A stretch of 64,000 nt of DNA, from NCBI RefSeq assembly GCF_029392875.1, contig NZ_CP113946.1, positions 310,001-374,000 on the forward strand, given 5' to 3'. Shown here piece after piece: positions 61,674 to 64,000 of this stretch. The notes under the pieces are model-generated. The model did no database searches, had not been told where the DNA came from, and saw nothing but the letters and a program-made list of their open reading frames with translations. A program made the position numbers and the translations under genes. The stretch comes from Lactobacillus sp. ESL0677 (GTDB lineage: Bacteria > Bacillota > Bacilli > Lactobacillales > Lactobacillaceae). The number at the start of each line of letters is the position of its first letter. Positions within the stretch are counted from its first letter, which is position 1.

Positions 61674-64000
61674 ATGAAGAAACTGACAAGTTCTGAATTT
61701 AGACAAATGTTCTTGGACTTCTTTAAAGAACACGGCCATATGGTATTGCCGAGTCAATCACTGATTCCGCAAGATGACCCAACATTATTGTGGATTAACT
61801 CTGGAGTTGCCACAATGAAGAAGTATTTTGACGGCTCAGTTGTGCCCAAGAACCACCGAATTACTAGTTCACAAAAATCAATTAGAACTAACGACATTGA
61901 GAACGTTGGTAAAACCGCGCGTCACCAAACTTTCTTTGAAATGCTTGGTAATTTTTCGGTTGGTGACTACTTTAAGAAGGAAGCAATTCCGTGGGCTTGG
62001 GAGTTTTTAACTAGTCCTGACTGGTTAGGTTTAGATAAGGATAAACTGTACTGTACCGTTTATCCTAAAGATACCGAAGCACAAGAAATTTGGATGAAGA
62101 CAGGGATGCCTGAAGACCACATTGTGAAGCTAGAAGAAAACTTCTGGGACATTGGTGAAGGCCCATGTGGTCCTGACTCCGAAATCTTTTATGACCGCGG
62201 TCAAGAAAATAACGATGTTGCAGAAGACGACCCAGAAAACTTCCCGGGTGGTGAAAATGCACGTTACCTTGAAATTTGGAACATTGTGTTCTCACAATAT
62301 AACCACTTAGCTAATGGCAAATATGTTGATCAGCCTCATAAGAACATTGATACAGGGATGGGACTAGAACGGGTTCTGTCAATCTTGCAAGATGCACCAA
62401 CTAACTTTGAAACCGACTTGTTCATGCCAATTATCCATGAAACTGAAAAAATGACGGCTGGCAAGAAGTATGAGATTGATGATGAAAACACGCCGGCATT
62501 CAAGATTATTGCCGACCACGTTAGAACCGTCAGCTTTGCGATTGCCGATGGTGCTTTGCCATCAAATACTGGTCGCGGCTATGTTTTACGTCGACTAATC
62601 CGTCGTGCAGACTTAAATGGTCAACGCTTGGGTATCAAGGGTGCTTTTCTTTATAAATTAGTGCCAGTTGTTGGTGAAATTATGCAGAGCCACTATCCAG
62701 AAGTGACAGAGCAAAAGAACTTTATTGCTAAGGTAATTAAGAATGAGGAAGAAAGATTCCAAGTAACGCTTGAATCTGGCTTGACTTTGCTTGATGACTT
62801 GATTGCAAAGGCGCAAAATTCTGCCGATAAAACTATTTCTGGTAAGGATGCCTTTAAGTTATTTGATACTTATGGTTTTCCTTATGAATTAACCTTTGAA
62901 TCCGCTCAAGATGCCGGCTTAAAGATTGATAAGAAGGGCTTTGACACCGAAATGCAGGCGCAAAAAGACCGAGCACGTAATGCTCGTGGTGACTTGCAAT
63001 CAATGGGTGCTCAAGATGTTACCTTAATGAATATTAAGGATAAGTCTGAATTTGAATATGGTGTTTATGAAGAAAAGCACGCTAAATTAATCGATATTAT
63101 CGTTAATGATGAATTGGTTGACCAGACTGATAGTGAGACTGCTACTTTAATTTTTGATAAAACACCATTTTACGCAGAACGTGGTGGTCAAGTAGCTGAT
63201 CACGGTGCAATTTACGATCAAGAAGGTGAACTTGTTGCCGAAGTAACCGACGTGCAACACGCACCAAACGACCAAAACATGCATTTTGTTCAAGTAGTTT
63301 TGCCACTTGTAAAGGGTCAAGAATACGTCTTGAAGATTGACCGTGACCGCCGCGAAGGCTTGCGCCACTCGCACTCAGCAACGCACTTGCTTCATGCAGC
63401 ACTGCGCAGCATTTTGGGTGACCATACTCACCAAGCCGGTAGTTTAGTTGAACCTGACTATTTACGTTTTGACTTTACAGCCATTGAACCATTAACTGAT
63501 AAGGAACTTAAGTCAGTCGAAGCTTTGGTCAACCAAAAGATTTGGGAAGCCTTAGATGTTAAGACGACAGTTACTGATGAAGAAACCGGTAAGAAGATGG
63601 GCGGGTTGGCCTTGTTCGACGGTAAATACGGCGATAAGGTCCGCGTTGTTCAAATGGGTGACTTCTCTAGTGAGTTCTGTGGTGGGACACACTGTGACAA
63701 CACCAACCAAATCGGAATTTTCAAGATTACTTCCGAGTCAGCAGTTGGTGCCGGCGTCAGAAGAATTGAAGGGGTTATGTCTAAGAAGGCTTACGAATAC
63801 TTAGCTGGACGGTCGAACTTACTCGATGATATTCAAGCAGAAGTTAAATCAACTAAGCCAGAAAACATTATCGATAAGATTGATAGCCTTGAAAAAGAAC
63901 TGCATGACAGTCAAAAGCAAGTTGAAGATCTAAACTTGAAGATTAACCAAGCTAAGGCCGGTGAAATTTTTAATGATGTTGAACAAGCTGGCAATTTGAC
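61674..64000 (+). CDS. alaS: Alanyl-tRNA synthetase, 3' partial
   Basis: The open frame begins at ATG 61674 (AAAGGAGA upstream) and runs off the window after about 775 codons; AlaRS is about 880, so only the C-terminal end is missing. Class II motifs are visible near the start (FFKEHGHMVLPSQSLIPQDD, NSGVATMKKYF, RHQTFFEMLGNFSVGDYF, GMGLERVLS). The editing domain has HSATHLLHAALR and CGGTHCDN zinc ligands. It attaches alanine to tRNA-Ala and is controlled by the upstream T-box. Confidence 0.97.
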   Translation, partial: MKKLTSSEFRQMFLDFFKEHGHMVLPSQSLIPQDDPTLLWINSGVATMKKYFDGSVVPKNHRITSSQKSIRTNDIENVGKTARHQTFFEMLGNFSVGDYFKKEAIPWAWEFLTSPDWLGLDKDKLYCTVYPKDTEAQEIWMKTGMPEDHIVKLEENFWDIGEGPCGPDSEIFYDRGQENNDVAEDDPENFPGGENARYLEIWNIVFSQYNHLANGKYVDQPHKNIDTGMGLERVLSILQDAPTNFETDLFMPIIHETEKMTAGKKYEIDDENTPAFKIIADHVRTVSFAIADGALPSNTGRGYVLRRLIRRADLNGQRLGIKGAFLYKLVPVVGEIMQSHYPEVTEQKNFIAKVIKNEEERFQVTLESGLTLLDDLIAKAQNSADKTISGKDAFKLFDTYGFPYELTFESAQDAGLKIDKKGFDTEMQAQKDRARNARGDLQSMGAQDVTLMNIKDKSEFEYGVYEEKHAKLIDIIVNDELVDQTDSETATLIFDKTPFYAERGGQVADHGAIYDQEGELVAEVTDVQHAPNDQNMHFVQVVLPLVKGQEYVLKIDRDRREGLRHSHSATHLLHAALRSILGDHTHQAGSLVEPDYLRFDFTAIEPLTDKELKSVEALVNQKIWEALDVKTTVTDEETGKKMGGLALFDGKYGDKVRVVQMGDFSSEFCGGTHCDNTNQIGIFKITSESAVGAGVRRIEGVMSKKAYEYLAGRSNLLDDIQAEVKSTKPENIIDKIDSLEKELHDSQKQVEDLNLKINQAKAGEIFNDVEQAGNL

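Overview
The window looks like chromosomal DNA of a low-GC, host-associated member of Lactobacillus in the strict sense (delbrueckii/crispatus/helveticus-like group). Evidence: short-spaced housekeeping operons, several secreted proteins with SLAP-type repeats (lysine/tyrosine-rich blocks of the HNAYVYNxxGKR kind), an Apf-type aggregation factor, a SEC10/PgrA-type surface protein, many phosphotransferase (PTS) systems and a classical T-box upstream of alaS. The species cannot be fixed from sequence alone.

Bases 1-39000 are a sugar-acquisition island. It starts with the 3' part of an intracellular-looking GH31 glycosidase with an unusual active-site motif. Next come a DeoR regulator with lacA-lacB, and then an operon under an IclR regulator (4852-14910) that is a glycosaminoglycan/uronate oligosaccharide locus: GH88 unsaturated glucuronyl hydrolase, a mannose-family PTS (EIIB, C, D, A), a YajC-like protein, a heparinase II/III-type lyase, a secreted parallel beta-helix protein (candidate extracellular lyase), KduI and KduD. 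An uncharacterised 265-aa protein follows. Then come a galactitol-type PTS with a striking repeat operator, a lacT-lacF-lacE-lacG lactose operon controlled by RNA antitermination and cre, a GntR-agaS plus mannose-family PTS cluster resembling galactosamine / galacto-N-biose systems, an opposing gene for an unassigned 673-aa TIM-barrel-like enzyme, lacD, and a FrlB-like deglycase with a PTS that lacks its own EIIA. LacA/LacB, AgaS and LacD together make most of the tagatose-6-phosphate route; LacC, NagA, KdgK and KdgA are not in the window.

Bases 31400-46115 hold mixed genes: a D-2-hydroxyacid dehydrogenase, a TetR-controlled oxidoreductase, a 38-aa orphan protein, Apf, an MFS exporter, a SEC10-type protein, a HAD phosphatase, a GNAT acetyltransferase and a tRNA-Gln. 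Behind that tRNA lies a 1-kb region without long genes. It contains two tandem copies of a small hydrophobic-peptide module with an antisense promoter, read here as a candidate type I toxin-antitoxin pair, the second copy decayed. A large BspA-like surface protein follows.

Bases 46200-64000 are more housekeeping in character: GDPD, an aminotransferase, tRNA-Tyr and a second identical tRNA-Gln, a SLAP protein, a beta-helix protein with GntR, teichoic-acid genes tagD/tagA/GT4, pncB-nadE, two paralogous phosphoglycerate-mutase-like phosphatases around a luciferase-like oxidoreductase, a structured 6S-like RNA, another secreted SLAP-like protein, and the T-box-controlled alaS, which runs off the right edge. 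No transposase, prophage, CRISPR array or rRNA was seen.
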